A stretch of DNA of 64,000 nucleotides, from positions 1 through 64,000 of the forward strand of contig NZ_QREV01000009.1 in NCBI RefSeq assembly GCF_003363715.1, read 5' to 3'. Shown piece by piece: positions 63,356-64,000 of the stretch. Each line of letters begins with the position of its first letter. Within the stretch, counting starts at the first letter, position 1. Position numbers and translations under genes: made by a program. The stretch comes from Parabacteroides acidifaciens (GTDB lineage Bacteria; Bacteroidota; Bacteroidia; Bacteroidales; Tannerellaceae). Below the pieces are notes generated by a model. That model was not told where the DNA came from. It saw nothing but the letters and a program-made list of their open reading frames with translations, and did not search any database.

Positions 63356-64000
63356 ATGAAACAATATAATACGTCCAAGAAAAATAAAAAATTCTCCTTT
63401 CCTCTTTATATGCAGATACTTGCAGGGATGATTATCGGGGTGATTATCGGGATTGCCGCCATACAAATCAACGGCGAAAAGTTCATACAAGACTGGATCC
63501 GGCCCTGGGGACAAATCTTTATCCGCCTGCTACAATTGATTGCGATTCCGCTTGTATTCATTTCGCTTATCAAAGGCGTTACGGGACTGAAAGACATCAG
63601 TAAGTTCTCCCGTATCGGAGGAAAAACAGTTCTTATTTACTTAGGGACAACGCTTGTTGCCGTACTGATCGGGCTCTTTATGGGACTGGCCGTAAAGCCC
63701 GGCAAGCTGGTCAACCGGGAACAAGTTGCCCACTTGCAGGAAAACTATCAGTCGATAGTCGAAGAGAAAAAACAGGCGGCAGTGGAGACGCACGACAAAG
63801 GCCCGCTTCATTTCCTGAACGATATCGTGCCGAATAATATTGTCAGTGCGACAGCGGACAACTCGAAGATGTTACAGGTGATCTTCTTTGCCATCTTCTT
63901 CGGAATAGCGGCATTAGCTGTTCCGGCGGACAAGATTGCGCCAGTCATCGCCCTATTCGACGGGTTGAACGATACGATACTCCGCATGGTGGATTATATC
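63356..64000 (+). CDS. Dicarboxylate/amino acid:cation symporter (DAACS), 3' end outside window
   Basis: The frame opens with MKQYNTSKKNKKFSFPLY and is still open at the window end after 215 residues. The first helices are visible (MQILAGMIIGVIIGI; the segment LLQLIAIPLVFISLIKGVTG), then a third helix (VLIYLGTTLVAVLIGLFMGL). The periplasmic loop and NIVSATADNSKMLQVIFFAIFFGIAA follow. This order is typical of glutamate, aspartate or C4-dicarboxylate symporters. It is divergent from the PUL sigma gene. Confidence 0.9.
   Translation, partial: MKQYNTSKKNKKFSFPLYMQILAGMIIGVIIGIAAIQINGEKFIQDWIRPWGQIFIRLLQLIAIPLVFISLIKGVTGLKDISKFSRIGGKTVLIYLGTTLVAVLIGLFMGLAVKPGKLVNREQVAHLQENYQSIVEEKKQAAVETHDKGPLHFLNDIVPNNIVSATADNSKMLQVIFFAIFFGIAALAVPADKIAPVIALFDGLNDTILRMVDYI

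Overview
The window looks like a chromosomal segment from a Bacteroidales gut commensal, most likely Parabacteroides. The evidence is Bacteroidetes-type promoters (TTG about 19 bases before TAnnTTTG), a SusC/SusD locus with an ECF sigma/FecR pair, an UpxY-type antiterminator, an Mpi-family invertase, a DUF6261 protein, a type B (gliding-motility) C-terminal sorting domain and 'MIYPQNFE'-type MutS2. The genus is inferred from gene content; no search was possible.

Layout. 0-2 kb: a MORN-repeat exported protein and small exported proteins. 2.1-6.7 kb: LemA plus M48 membrane protease, then an M24 peptidase and an alkaline phosphatase, closed by a bidirectional terminator. 6.7-13.5 kb: an AraC-type regulator divergent from a complete RND efflux operon (adaptor, pump, outer-membrane factor). 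13.5-15.4 kb: a DUF6261 gene preceded by a 42-bp palindromic tandem array and flanked by two long-hairpin MITE-like elements. 15.4-23.4 kb: a GC-rich block with a giant alpha-2-macroglobulin lipoprotein, a MATE transporter and an aldo/keto reductase. 23.4-26 kb: two cation/proton antiporters. 26.1-32.9 kb: a minus-strand group with YigZ, UvrA, a LysM lytic transglycosylase, a type B-sorted surface protein and a DUF6624 protein. 32.9-34.6 kb: gene-poor DNA with one copy of a ~0.5-kb dispersed element, a hairpin cluster of ATGATAGT motifs and the C-terminal remnant of an IS4-like transposase. 34.6-46.5 kb: housekeeping genes (AGCS symporter with an extra domain, SOD, thioredoxin, tRNA-Thr, tRNA-Tyr, rhamnose mutarotase, DnaJ/GrpE, a PDZ protein, MutS2, CorA) and an Mpi-like recombinase. 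46.7-51 kb: cobyric acid synthase, an orphan UpxY antiterminator and a GAF/PAS histidine kinase. 51-51.7 kb: a second dispersed-element copy. 51.7-63.2 kb: a mannan/N-glycan-type polysaccharide utilization locus (sigma, FecR, SusC, SusD, two GH92 mannosidases). 63.36 kb to the end: a dicarboxylate symporter cut by the window edge.

How the genes work together. In the PUL, the SusC receptor carries an STN domain that would signal through FecR to the ECF sigma factor. Opposite the susC 5' leader is a plus-strand promoter and an intrinsic terminator whose stem forms cleanly only in plus-strand RNA. This predicts an ~80-nt antisense RNA, similar in position to the DonS-type PUL repressors of Bacteroides. 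A second terminator separates susD from the GH92 pair. The downstream-encoded GH92 lacks the His-Glu pair associated with alpha-1,2 specificity, while the first has it, so the two enzymes probably cut different mannoside linkages.

Other points of interest are a perfect 28-bp palindrome lying in frame inside cobQ, an invertase without the usual catalytic serine, and a two-copy TIR-bearing element with 21-bp internal periodicity.
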